Of a DNA stretch of 64,000 nt, positions 10,307 through 22,200 are shown piece by piece. Under the pieces are notes generated by a model, which worked only from the letters and a program-made list of their open reading frames with translations, was not told the DNA's origin and ran no database searches. The number at the start of each line of letters is the position of its first letter. Within the stretch, counting starts at the first letter, position 1. Source of the DNA: Zasmidium citrigriseum (taxonomy: Eukaryota; Ascomycota; Dothideomycetes; Mycosphaerellales; Mycosphaerellaceae); contig NHNW01000013.1 of the NCBI GenBank assembly GCA_002786025.1, positions 744,001 to 808,000 on the forward strand. Direction: 5' to 3'. Both the position numbers and the translations under genes were made by a program.

Positions 10307-11210
10307 CTACCTAGTCAATGCCTCGATGATGGCGAATACGATCGAGATGCTGCTCAGAAGCCCCAGTGGCACTGCCACTCCCTTTCCTCCGCCGCTGGGA
10401 GTCGGACTGGATGAGGACGCCGCTGTTGTTTGATCGGCCATCAAGCCAGTCGTATAGACGGTATAGCTGGGATGAGTCATCGAGATCACGCTCGTATTAC
10501 TGTCTGTGGCAGGCAGCGTCACTTCCTGTAGCGACGCCTCGACAGTGATGTTGATTGAGCTGGACTGCCGCTGTTGAAGACTGACGGCAGTGCTCTGCAT
10601 TGTGATGCTGTTGGCATAGGTGGGCCCACATTCCCAGCCGGTCAATTCGAGTCCATGGGCTTCATTGATGAATTTGACGCAGTGTGGAGTATCCGTCGAG
10701 TTGCTTGGAGAAGGTGAGCTTCATTATCAAGCCGGGGATGTGTGTTCACTGACCAATATATCGCATAGGGATCTCGGCTGCTCAGCGAAGAATCCACACA
10801 TGTTGTCGCGATGCCGTATTTCGTGCTCGAATCGGTCTCTGTAGCACATCCAAACGCTGAAAGTGCTGTGTCGTAGGCACAATATGCGTAAACGCTTTCA
10901 TTGGCTCCGCAGTCCCATTTGAGTGCTGTACATAATCTCAGCGGCGTCGATTCTTCCAGATTGCAACAGACTCACTCTGGCTGGCATTCCCTCCGGGATC
11001 AGTGAAATATCCGCATACCGCTGGGTCGCCTGCATGCTCCTCGGTCGATGATGGCCCGTCTGCCTGGCGCTTCCTTCGTTGTGGCACGTTCGTTGGCTTA
11101 GGAGTCCAACCCCAAATATCCGGGCCATCGAGTTCGTAAGTCGTCTGTATTGGAGCAGTCTCGGCGTTAACGAGAGAAGCTAACACCAGCAGATCTAGTA
11201 TTGAAGGCAT
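10307..11210 (-). CDS. small secreted Cys-rich protein, probably GPI-anchored
   Basis: Three exons on the minus strand: 10976-11210, 10754-10925, 10307-10703; both introns are 50 nt (donors GTGAGT and GTCAGT), giving 267 residues. A signal peptide (about 1-16) is followed by the DIWGWTPKPT-type motif common at the mature N terminus of many Pezizomycotina wall proteins, then a Cys-rich domain (VCGYFTDP, WDCGANESVYAYCAYD, FGCATETD, TTCVDSS, IYC, HCVKF, WECGP), a Ser/Thr-rich linker and a C-terminal hydrophobic tail after SSPTPSGGGKG, suiting GPI attachment. Function unknown; likely cell wall or surface. No enzyme motif seen. Confidence 0.75.
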
Positions 11211-12003
11211 TGTCGACGACCTGTGGGCGGAGAAAACAAGATGACCAGTTTTGAGATTGGCATATCAATCAGTTCACAACATTTGAGCATGGCACTGACG
11301 ATCTCCACGCACTCCTTTGACACTGTGCCACAGCCCTGGCGCTTAACTTCAGCTACGGATTCCGGCCCCAGGCCGTTGCCAATCCCAAAGCTTGACTGCG
11401 CCTCTGGGCATCCTATATCAACGATAAGCATCTGAAGGAAGCTCTTGCTGACGGGGACTGCATTAGAACCGGAGCTATGCATGCTTCGTGACACCACAAT
11501 ATCCATGGCTGAAAGAGCAAACTGCAACAATCATCGAGGAACTCGAGTTCACGTCGTACTGGACTAGCTTTCAGCGCACGTTGAAGTGGCACGGAGCTGA
11601 AGCCTGACGAATCCTTCGAATCTTTCCTGTCGCACCATGCGCCACGACCTTTCCAAAGCAGACACTTGGATTCCGCCGCCTGCCTTTAGGGACCGGTGAA
11701 GTATGCACAACAACTTGACCTTACCTGTTGCAGCTCTGAGAACGAAATTAGGACTCCTATCCGCTGTTTATTAACTAGGCGCTTCTGATGACTACTCTCT
11801 TTTAGTTGGCCGCACATGCTGCGCGTGGCATCAAGGTTGCCCTAGGATATTCTGGGGGCCGAATCCTTGAGGAATAAACGTGCTGTTCTCCCGGACGGGG
11901 CTGGTGACCACTTCCACAACCACTGTACTTGGTCCATATCCAATTCCAAGGACCTTGTTCGAGCACCCAGCTGGTCCTTTGGGACCGCAGGCGACGAACC
12001 ACG
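11211..12003. other. divergent intergenic region
   Basis: About 790 bp between divergent genes. Two open frames (11195-11530 minus, 11880-12158 plus) show no domain or splice support beyond the true first exon at 12004. No repeat recognised. Confidence 0.45.
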
Positions 12004-14295
12004 ATGAGGAGTCTACGAGGAATACACTGGGTCGCTCCCACTACTATGGTCTTGGCCCTCGTGGTCGGGTTTCTGTTTTCGTTGGGCCATCATTTGTTCT
12101 ACGCCAGTCTGGATGGCAAACCAGCTCCTACGACCAGCTACTCCATCGCCGGTACTGACGTCTCGAAGCAACAGATGAGTATGTAGACCAGCAGACGCTC
12201 GACCCTCGTACTCGAATCATTAGCTAACACTGTTCACAGACACGGCTGTGGGCACGGCATTCGCTTTCCTTGTCAAAGCTGCGTTGGCTCTCGCAGTCTC
12301 GGTCGCATACATACAAACATTCTGGCGAGCAGTAAAGACTTCTAAGAAGGGACTGAGCTTATCGACTATCGACACTGCATTCTCGGCCTTGTCGAACCTG
12401 CTCGGTCTTACGTATGCTCATGACTGGATCAAGTATCCCTTGCTGTTCTTGTTGGCAGCCATCACCTGGTGATGCTTAGTCCTCATCATCCAGACTAGCC
12501 ATATACTGACTTCCTTGATCAGGCTTATACCAATCGCTTCCATTATAACGCCGGCAACACTTTCCATCAAAGGGACCATCGTCCAACCTGCACCATGGCG
12601 AATGGCCGAAGTACCAAAGTTCGACTTCACAAATTACGATTTCGTTGCCCCACTTACCCTTGGTGACGAAGCGGCTACGTTGAACAACGCAACCCAGTAT
12701 TGTTATCGTGGACCGGCTCAGCTGGTAGAACGAATTTCGGCGGCGGTGGGTTCTCAAGGACAGATACTACCAATCATGCCACCTTTATCTTCACCGAATG
12801 CTAGCTGGGCTTTGGATTTCTGGGGACCTTCTCTTCAATGCAGCCATGTCGAGGGAGAAGACCGAGATAACATCTGGGAGAACGTGTGGGACTCGCTCAA
12901 TAGCACTGATGCGTGCGAGAACTCGTGGGGATATCTTGCCTGGGCACCTACGAAGGACAACTTCATGCCTTTCGTCGACCAGAACAGATCTTTGGTCCTG
13001 CAGTCGAATTTCCTGACGATCGACGAGTCCGCAGTACTCTACGTCGCAACGCTACCTGGCATGTTCAGCGCTTCGGTCTCGATGGCGACTCATACTGTCC
13101 CTGGGGCATGCACGGGACTCTCAGACGCCGATCCAGATGTCGTCAACAACTACACCTTCGTCAACAGCAAGTTCCCCAATATCTTCGAGGGATCGGAGCT
13201 TCTTCGCTGCGTATTCCTGAACACTTCGTACAGCGCCGCATTCGACTACGTAGACGGAGCACAAACGATCCACGTTGACAAGTTGGCCTACAGCGATCCT
13301 CCCTACATCGTACCGGCGAACTGCGTCACGGGTCCCATACCGACTTCAAACGGCTTGTCAATACAGGATTTCAACCAGTCTCTAGAAGATCAAGCAAACA
13401 AGACCTGCAGTACCCTCAACAACGACGGGATCGATTGCGTGTTCGAACCCAGTCTCCTCCGAACGCTCGCATATCAAGGCATTGCAGACGCCTTTGGTCG
13501 ACTTGTCCAAGGCGCTATTGGACTATCGACTATCAACCAGCCGAATCCTGCCATCACTATCAATTCTAGTATCTCTCGCACCATCTTGATGGATACTGAC
13601 GAACTTGCCTTCGCTCAAGTCTGGAATAAAGGCACGTTTCTAGACATCGCCCAACTCTCCGCAGTCTCAAACGGGAGCGACTATGTTGGCCTTTCAGACA
13701 CTCGGAACTTCCACAGCCGCGGCCCCTTAAGTCGCGCCTTAGAGAACTTATTTCAAAACATCACAATGAGCTTACTCAGTGAGCCATATCTCTTGTAAGC
13801 TTGGACACTATTAACTGAATCCCGAGACTTTCCAAGCTAATCATGCACAACAGACCAAACTACACCTCCCCCTTCGCCCCCACCCGCTCCACCAACGTAA
13901 CCTTCAACGCCTACCAAAACGTCTACGTCTACAGCGTCGAAACGCTCTGGCTTGCTTACGGTCTCGCCATAGCCTTCTCCCTCTTCGCCGTCATCATTGG
14001 GGCTATGGCTATGCTCGCGAACGGGGCTTCGTATGATGGGAGTTTCTCGACGGTGTTGAGGGTTGCGAGGACGGCGGAGATGAGTCAGGAGTTGGAGGGG
14101 AGGGATGGGGAGGGGTGGCAGCCGTTGCCGAAGAGGCTTGCGAAGGCGAGGGTTTTGGTTGGCGGGAGGCAGGGAGAGGGGAAGGGGGATGGTGGGTCGG
14201 TTGCTGAGGAGGAGTCGAGTGAGACGGTGAGTGAGAGTTTGTTGTCGGATGGAGGGAGAGAGGTGGATGAGAGGGGTGGTAGGGACAACAGCTAG
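12004..14295 (+). CDS. large fungal membrane protein with glycosylated outer domain
   Basis: Four exons: 12004-12178, 12240-12468, 12523-13794, 13854-14295 (705 residues); introns 61, 54 and 59 nt. About four membrane spans: residues about 11-32; 65-90 (TAFAFLVKAALALAVSVAYI); 125-150 (YPLLFLLAAITWLIPIASII); and one near 585-610 (LWLAYGLAIAFSLFAVIIGAMAML). Between spans 3 and 4 lies a domain of about 420 residues with many N-glycosylation sequons and cysteines. The C-terminal tail is Glu/Gly/Ser-rich. This matches a widespread Pezizomycotina family of unknown role that some genomes label 'formylmethionine deformylase-like'; nothing here supports that enzyme name. An upstream in-frame ATG at 11929 is possible; 12004 was preferred because the first span follows at once. 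Confidence 0.75.
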
Positions 14296-14936
14296 GACTC
14301 TCTATAAAGCGCCGCGACCTCCTCTGGTCTGAGTTTCCTCACCCAACTCTCCCCCCTAAACAACTCCCCCGGCCCCATCTGAGCAATAAACTGCGTCCCA
14401 CCACCCGGCTGCTCGAACCCCGGCGCAATCGGTCCCGCCTTGACCCTCAACGTCTGCATAGCCTCATAAACCGCATACTCCTGTTCCGAATTCAGACTAC
14501 TCGGCGGGAGAGATCTCATTGCGAAAGGCGTTGCTAAGGGGGCGAAGTAGACTGTGTCGTTGTGGCCGAAGCGGTCGATTAGGGTTCGCGGGGGGAGGTC
14601 GATGAGGCCGGCGATTGCATTGCCGTGGATGTCGAGGAGGAAGCCTTGTTGGGATGCGTTGGGCCAGAGCCAGTGGGTTTCTGGTCGGCCGTTTGGGTCT
14701 TTGGTCTTGGAGGGTTGGTGAGATTTTGGTTGACATTGAAGGAGTTTGGGGAGACTTACAACAGTTCGCCATTTCTCGAGGAATGCAGCTGGTTTCAATC
14801 CGCCTAGTCGGTTGTAGCCATGAAGTAACGCTGCTGGACTCGAGCCATCGGCCACATTCTTGGGTCCGAGAGCGCCTTCATCACAGAGACATCGTCGGTC
14901 GCCGTTTGGTTCGAATCCGGAACAGTAGTCCGCCAT
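14292..14936 (-). CDS. TNT-domain protein, probable NAD glycohydrolase
   Basis: Two exons: 14760-14936 and 14292-14705; the 54-nt intron (GTAAGT ... CCAAG) is phase 0 without stops, so an unspliced reading also stays open. Spliced length 196 residues. The C-terminal 120 residues show the TNT signature: GFLLDxxGNxI, IDRFG, a Tyr-Phe-Ala-Pro segment, RSLPPSSLN, and IAPGFEQPGGGTQF, which contains the conserved Gln of this NADase fold. The N-terminal part has the CSG...LGP and YNRLGGLKP...FLEKW pattern of fungal members. Known fungal relatives are surface or conidial NADases; no signal peptide is visible here, so location is uncertain. Its stop overlaps the stop of the opposite-strand membrane protein gene in one CTAG. 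Confidence 0.78.
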   Translation of the reverse strand: MADYCSGFEPNGDRRCLCDEGALGPKNVADGSSPAALLHGYNRLGGLKPAAFLEKWRTVVSLPKLLQCQPKSHQPSKTKDPNGRPETHWLWPNASQQGFLLDIHGNAIAGLIDLPPRTLIDRFGHNDTVYFAPLATPFAMRSLPPSSLNSEQEYAVYEAMQTLRVKAGPIAPGFEQPGGGTQFIAQMGPGELFRGESWVRKLRPEEVAALYRES

Positions 14937-15258
14937 GATGTAGATCGTTGCGTAGGAATTCGATCAAAATGTAGATCGACCTAAAAACATTTGTTGCAAG
15001 GTGTCTTCTGTTTTATATCATTGTCCGGTGTCAAGTTCAGCCAGCCTCGAATTGATCTAGTCCAGACCGTCTGCTTTGGAGTGTTACTAGTGATAGCTCA
15101 GCCAGCCACAAGACGAAGCTTATTGAGAAGCTATGCAATGTACTGCATTTCAAGCTGAACTGTAAGTAGCTTGCATAGATGGTATGTTCCGCGGTGTTTT
15201 GTTTTCCAGTATACATAGCTATTATGTCCTCGTAACATTCGAATCGAATCGACAATTC
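14937..15258. other. intergenic region
   Basis: About 320 AT-richer bases between the TNT gene start and the 3' end of the S33 peptidase gene. Only antisense or very short frames; nothing recognised. Confidence 0.45.
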
Positions 15259-17547
15259 TTACCTGACCAGCCGGGCTTGGACGGCTTGGAGCTCAATCGT
15301 ATGCTCGCGCCATTGCCGCAGAGCTCTAGTGCTCGTGTCCTCATCAATGCTAGCCTTGGAATCTCCATACCGATACGGCTTCTCATCCGCAAAGCAATCC
15401 GTCTCGCTTTCGTCGGGATACTTCCCATGCAGAATGTAATCCTTCACGAGCTTCTCGGTACACTTCGAAGTATCGCGGCTGCTGTGGCCGTATCCATGAT
15501 GCACAATCAAGCGTGCATTGTCTCCCATCTCAGCGAGAAGTCTCCGTCCATTTCGCAATGGCGTGGCAGGATCGTATGTCTCTGCTACGAGCATGATCGG
15601 GTGGGATAGCGTCTTGTTCAAGTCGCCGCGATAGACGCCCACGGCGGATCCGAAGGTAGATGTGTAATGCCGACAGGGGAAGACGTCGGAAAATCGAGAG
15701 TCACCCGCAATCCAGCTCTGCTCTGTCATATTCTTCCACAAAGACGACCACCACTGCAGTCCGTCTTTATCCTCGTCATCGAAAGGAGGAAGTGGCGCAT
15801 CATAGCTGTCCGCGCAGACGACCAGATAGGTCAGTTCCTCGGAGGAAGGCTTTCGCGGGCGGGCTGAGCACGGTAACGTTGGGTCGAACTCCCATTCTGA
15901 TCGATCGAGCATCTGTGCGATGAGGGTGGCGTTACCTTGCTCCATCTCGTACAGTGCTTGGGCGAGCGCAGGCCAGCTGAAGGGGTTGTACATGGCTCCG
16001 TACATTGCGCCAACCAGGGAGGAGAAAGTGATGAGAGAAGGCCCGCTGTGAGCAGTGTATGCAGGCAGAGGGCTCTCGACCAGTGCATGTAGGAGCGAGG
16101 AGACACGGTCCTGCAAGCCATCCAGCGTGACATTGCTGCTGGAGTGCCCTGGCGATTTTGCAAGGGCGCAGTGTTCTGGTCCAGCAGCAACACATTCGCC
16201 CAGGAAACCATCGCGCCAAGCATCGGTGCCGTTATCAAGTGCAGTCCAGCCGAAACCGCCGAGTAGTCTGTGGTCTCTTACGTACTCTGTGCCATCGAGA
16301 ATGACTCTCCCGACACTTTTTGGAAACATGTTGGCGTAGGTCTGTCCAATTCCGGTTCCATAGCTGACTAGATAGCCGGTCAACTCGGGCTCTCCCAAGG
16401 CGATGCGGATCTGCTCGAGGTCTTGAGCGACGAATCCTGTGCCGACGAAGCGGGGCAGGTCGCCGTGGATTTCCTTGCAGGCAGAGAAGGTGGCATTGTT
16501 CATGGCATCGGAGATTCTGAGCTGCGCCAGAGGCGAGGGAGAAACGGCAAGATATCGGTTGGAGAGAAGCGCGTACCTATGAGGTGTCAGTCCTCATCCA
16601 CGTCAAGCAACGAAAAGGAGAACACTGGTGAGACCAGCGTTGTAAGTGAGTACATCTAGCAATATTCTTGGTCCCAGAGAACGGATGACACGAAAAGAAG
16701 AGAAGATCGAATCACTGGACATCGTCCTACCTGTCACGATCCGCATCAGACGGAAAGCACGCGATGCTCGGAAGAGATGCATTTACACCTGCAACGTCTC
16801 TTAGTACTTGATCTTCAGTGTGTCGCAGCCTCCGCCGGATGAGCTCAACAGTACGCCTTTGATACCGGAGATACCGGAGCAAGGGCCCATACAACCTGGC
16901 GAAATCCATCGTGAAGGAAACTCGGCAGACTCACCTCTCGGATCCCACCCCAAAACATCATACTTCCCCCCGCTAAACCTCTCACTCTGCTTCTCTGCGG
17001 ATCGCCAAAGATACGAAGTCCCACTGCCACCAGGTCCACCGGGATTCAGAACAATCGTGCGCTCACTCTTCTGGCCAGCTCTCGACTTCGGCAACTTCCC
17101 ATCCTTGCGCTCAAGACCCGAGACCTGGTACTTCGTCACAGCAAGTCGTACAATGCGTGGATCAGACTTGTTAGTATGATCCAGCGGGACATCGAGATAG
17201 CCGCAGAGGTAGATTCCAGCATTGCCGTGGCGGTCGGTGTTGTTGCCCCAGCTCCAGTGGGAGGGGTTTGGGTCGAAGGTGGCGGCCCATGTGCGTTTGG
17301 GATGTTTGTCGTCTAAAGATGGCGGCAGCGATTCGCTAGTGCAAGGAATGAATTGAAAGGGATCTTTGGGAAGGGGGTATTTGCCGTATGGCATGGGAGA
17401 CGAGAGGTTGGGGCTAGGCGATAGAGTCCATGATCTCCAGATGAATAAGGCGGCTAGGCCAACGAGGAGGAGAACAGTGGCATGACGCCTCTGTCTCTTT
17501 AGAGGGGATACAGATGCCTGTTGGAGCGGGAGCTCGATCTTCCCCAT
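15259..17547 (-). CDS. membrane-anchored S33 family peptidase (tripeptidyl aminopeptidase-like, TAP C-terminal domain)
   Basis: Three exons: 16935-17547, 16731-16788, 15259-16576; introns 146 and 154 nt, longer than the local norm. 662 residues. A basic N terminus and one span (about 22-42) predict a type II membrane anchor. Then GNAGIYLCGYLDVPLDH, the oxyanion stretch NPGGPGGSG, WDPRG (joined across intron 1), the nucleophile elbow VSYGTG (Ser about 295), and a TAP-like C-terminal domain with Asp in AETYDPATPL and His in HHGYGHSS. The family releases N-terminal peptides or acts on esters outside the cell. Oddity: Leu-Val-Ser-Tyr-Gly replaces the usual Gly-x-Ser-Tyr-Gly. An ATG at 17694 in the same frame is possible; 17547 was preferred because the anchor follows it. 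Confidence 0.82.
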
Positions 17548-17810
17548 TTTCAAAGATGCATTGAGACGACGAAGATGGATTGATGTCGTCGAGTGATGCT
17601 CAAATCGCGCGCTAATGGACGGGAGGACCCATAGCTCCAACCTTAACATCATGACATCGCAGCTGTCGCCGACCTCGCCCAAAAAGTCGAGCATTCACTC
17701 CCTCCAGTCCCCCTTGCGCCCAGGCCCACAAACAGGCCAGACCAATATAAATCAGCCTTCCACCACATTACGATCGATCACGACCGCTCTCCACTCCACC
17801 ACCTCCCACA

Positions 17811-18777
17811 ATGGCCACCAAACCCGCCNNNNNNNNNNNNNNNNNNNNNNNNNNNNNNNNNNNNNNNNNNNNNNNNNNNNNNNNNNNNNNNNNNNNNNNC
17901 CACCCAAAAGAAAGACAAACCCTCCCCCCTCCGCAGCATAATAGCAGGCAGCACCGCCGGCGCCATCGAAATCGCCATAACCTACCCCGCCGAATTCGCC
18001 AAAACCCGCACGCAACTAAACCAGCGCCTCCCCTCGGGTCAAAAACTCCCCTTCCCGCCTTTCGGTCCCCAGTGGTACGCCGGCTGCACGACCTTGATCA
18101 TAGGCAACAGCATCAAAGCCGGCGTAAGATTCGTGGCATTTGATCAATACAAGAGCTTGCTCAGCGATGCAGAAGGGAAAATCTCAGGACCTATGACGGT
18201 CGTCTCCGGCTTCCTCGCCGGCGCAACCGAATCCCTCCTCGCCGTGACACCTTTCGAAAGCATAAAAACCCAACTCATCGACGACCGGAAACGCGCACAA
18301 CCGCGAATGAAAGGCTTCCTGCACGGCAGCGGCGTCATTTTCCGCGAACAAGGCCTGCGAGGCTTTTTCAAAGGCTTCGTGCCTACGACTGCGAGACAAG
18401 CCGCAAACTCCGCTGTGCGCTTCTCAGCGTACACATCCCTCAAACAGGCCGCACAATCGTACGTCGCTCCAGGAGAAAAACTCGGCACGTTATCCACATT
18501 CGCCATCGGGGGTGTAGCGGGCACAATCACCGTCTATGCGACACAGCCGATCGATACAGTCAAGACGCGGATGCAGAGTTTGGATTCGAAGGGGTTGTAT
18601 AAGAACAGCATCGATTGCGCGGTGAAGATCTTTAGGCAGGAGGGGGTTTTTAAGCTCTGGAGTGGAGCGCTTCCGAGGTTGGGACGGTTGGTTTTCAGTG
18701 GCGGGATTGTGTTTGCTATGTACGAGAAGACGATGGATTTGTTGGAGAAGGTGGATCCGGAGAGGAGGTACGTTTGA
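17811..18777 (+). CDS. CTP1: mitochondrial tricarboxylate (citrate) carrier, with assembly gap
   Basis: ATG at 17811 in good context (CACAATGGCC), then six codons, then 71 N (17829-17899), then coding in another frame to the stop at 18775-18777. Three repeats of about 100 residues carry the carrier signatures PAEFAKTR, PFESIKTQ and PIDTVKTR. The CTP1-specific start (SIIAGSTAGAIEIAITYP) and end (YEKTMDLL) are present. It exchanges citrate for malate across the inner mitochondrial membrane. The frame before and after the gap differs (frames 3 and 1), so the true gap length is not 71, or the gap hides a small intron or indel; only about 20 residues are missing compared with the family. Confidence 0.9.
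17829..17899. other. assembly gap (71 N)
   Basis: Run of 71 undetermined bases inside the 5' end of the citrate carrier gene. Its true size is unknown, since the coding frames on both sides do not fit a 71-base exon. Confidence 0.99.
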
Positions 18778-19243
18778 GGGGCAAGATTGGATAAAGGAGA
18801 GTGAGATACCATTCCAAGCTGCCTGGGAAGTCGGGAGCAAATCATGCCAGCTGCGGGCGCTTTGGATATCAAACACTGCAGGCATTGCAATAGGGAGCAT
18901 GTGCCGCCTCAGCGGTACGACGGAGACCGTCCTTCCGAGAAGGCAGGTCAAGATACCATTTGCCAAGCAGACACGCTGCTAGAGCCAGGTCGAAGTTTGG
19001 ATAGGGGTTGCATCTCGGTTGTTGAGTTGCAGAACCAGCGTTCAATTCGCGGACAAGAAGCATAGACGTAGAAGATTGGATAGAGAGAAACGCGTTTCGA
19101 TGGGTAGGACTCTGCAATCTCAAACAAAAAGGCGTCCCGATCATCAAACGCTGAAAATGCCCGCAGAATCAAGCACTTCTTCCGGCACAACGCCTCAAGA
19201 ACACCATCGCCATGCAGAACCTCAACCCCACATTCACACCAAC
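18778..19243. other. convergent 3' region of CTP1 and POM152
   Basis: About 465 bp between two stop codons. Open frames on both strands here are without family resemblance; probably 3' untranslated sequence. Confidence 0.45.
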
Positions 19244-22200
19244 TCAATAAGTCAACATCTTCTTCCTCTCACTCCCCTCAACCCCCTTAACCCCCGGCTT
19301 CGAATACGAACAAAACCGATCCTTAATAGCCACAACCTCATACGTCCCCTCCTCACTCGCCCAGATCCTCATCTTCCTCTCCTCACTAGCCTCACTCCTC
19401 ATATCCAAAATCTTGCCCTTCTTCCCTCCCGTAGACATGCTACTCCTCGTATACGTAAACTCAAACGGCGGCTCGCCACCGAATTCGAATAAGATTTCTG
19501 CCTCGCCGCCCTCGTGGATGTCGACGTACGAGTCGCGGCCGTTGGAGACGCGGACGGAGGGCATGCCGTGGATGTGTTTGGTGATGTTTGTCGAGGCGCG
19601 ACAGGAGGAGGCGGAGTCTTGGAGACCTGTGATGGCGAAGGCGCCGGGTTTTTCGGCAAGGCGCCGGAAGGTTGTGCCGCTGGAGACGGTGGCTTTGCGC
19701 TCGCGGTTTTCGAAGGTGTAGTGGACTGTGAAGGGGGCGACGCCGGAGAGGCCGAAGTTGATGCGGTCGCCGACGCAGTAGTCGACCTGTGGTTCGAGGG
19801 CTGTGATGGTGGGGGCGTCGTGGACGGAGATTTGAACGCGAGGGGTTGTGCTGTCCATGAAGCGGGCGCAGCCTCGGGCGTCGGCGACGCGGCGGAGGGA
19901 GACGGCGGATTTGCCTAGGTGGAGGCGCGAGTGGTTGATGTGGATGTCGTGCCTGTGTGATGAGATGGATGGGAAGTGCATGATCTCAGGCTTCGCTGTG
20001 CCGTGGTGCTTGATCTCGACTTCGAGTTCGAAAGGAGGCACGCCGTGGAGGGTGACTGGGATGACTTCTTCGCCATCCTGTTCCACGCTGCAGAAGCTGT
20101 AGGTCTTTCCGGGGTTCGCAAAAGCCACCGATGGTCGCGAGTTGACCTTCTGCTGGATCGCAAGATGGGTGAATGCCTTCTGGTCGTGGTCGTAGTTGCT
20201 GTCTTCGAGCTTCGTAAAGTCGTACTTGTAGATCCCCGCCTGAGCAGTGTCCATGCGCAACTGTGCATGTCTGACCACAGACCGCAGCTCCTTGTTCTTC
20301 GGCGCCGCCGTGCCGTGTTCAGGCTTCAGAGTCTGCGTGTAGGAAAGCTTGTACGGAGGAGCGCCCTGGAAAAGGACTTGGGCGAAGTCCTCGTCGCCCT
20401 CGCAGACGTCTTCCTTGTATAGTATGTCGCTCTTCTGGTCCTTGATATCGTCGAGGGTGATGCGATACTCCGGTCTTGGGACGTAGTTGACCAGAAATTC
20501 CTTTGCCGTTTGATCGACAATACCGGGACAGACCTTGTCAGAGACATCCTCCAGCGTGTATGTGCCCTCTTGATCCACTTCAAGCTTGTCATTGGGAGTA
20601 GCAGCTCGCATGAACTTGGACTGGCCCTGAGCATCCTTGAAAGTGACTTGCCATGGCGCTTCTCCGGCAAGACGCAGGGGAAGCTGCACTTTTCTGCCTT
20701 GAAGGATGTCAATCGTCCGACGACCATCGATCGGGCCAAAGCTGACTTTAGGTTTCTGGTGCCGAACATTGACATTCGCCACGCCCTTCAAGAACTCCTG
20801 GCAGCCAAGATGGTCCGTAATGCTGGTCAAGCCAACTGAATAGTCGCCGCCTTGTTTCAAAGGTCTGGTCTCGATCTCGATGCTGCTGCCCGTGATGTTC
20901 TGCACGTTATACTTCTCGCGCTTGCCATTGTGGATCAACTCGTATTCGAGAGTGAACGGAGCTTCACCAGCCAAAGACACGTCAAACGTTGCGGTCTGGT
21001 CGATGCACGTGGTTTTGCGCTCGTTTGTCGAAAATTGGGCATTCGCAGCAGGCTTCACCGACTGCTGGAGCTTGAGTCCATTCAGCCGCTGCTCCTTGTA
21101 CACGGCATCGCTCACGGTCAAGAACTCATACGTGTAGTGTCCAGCCTCACGGGGAGTGAGCGTCAACTGACTGCGATGCCCAGCAATGGGCTCGTTCTCA
21201 GTGGAATGATACCGGTTACCGTCTCGTGACATGCGGTACTTGATGGTGAAAGGCGGAGTTCCAACCAGATCGAGGTCAACTCTCAAGCCAATGGGGCTGC
21301 CGGCGCAGGTGTCGATGATCGGTGTGTCGTTGATGGCGAGCTGAGGCTCGGGCGGGTTTTGGAGTAAGCAGGAAGCAGGCTCCAGTACATCGCCCGAACA
21401 GAACTCGGTTGAGACTCCGCTGATGGTGTAGAGACCCGGTTCCTTGATCCTAGGCAACTGATTGCTGTGATGGTCTGGGAATACGCCTTTCTTGGGAGAT
21501 ACGCCATGTTCGCCGTTCCCGATCATGCTCTGTTCTGAACTGAAGATGTAATCAAGGCGGTAACTGGCGTCAGGAATCGGCCCCTTCCCAGTCGATCCAT
21601 AGCGAAGCGGCAAGCTGGCGGTGGTATCTTTGGCGACCTTCAACGGACGTTGCGGGGTGCATCCCTCGAGTACGACAGTCGGCCGCTCGTGTACAGTGAA
21701 GGTGTCATGAAGATGCAGGTTCTTATCGGTGGCGCGATCCCTTTCGTCCTTCTCGCGGGTGCTGTAATTGACCACGTTGCCGAATCCGTCGGTGATCTGA
21801 TCGATGGCGTATGCCCATTTGCCCGCCACACCTAGCCCCTCGCTAATGGGCACGCGAACGCTGCGTGTTCTGGCCCAGTCGGCGTCCACCTTCTTGGGAA
21901 CGACCAAAGCATTTTGATCTTGTTTTGCCAGTGGTGATACCAGATCGTCAGGTTGGATGTTCTCGAATGTGTGTTCTTCACCGGACTTGTTGACAACCTT
22001 GCGATACTTGACTCTCATCGGAGGCGTTCCCACAACTTGCAGGGCAGTATCGGAGAGCTCGCCTCTACACTTGTCTTTAGGTGAAGACATCAGTTCTGCT
22101 TTCGGACATGGCACAACGACCGTGTGCGCCATCCTCTTCCGCGACACTTCCAGATTTGACTCGTCCACAACTTTGGCCAAAGCGTACAATCCAGGCTTCT

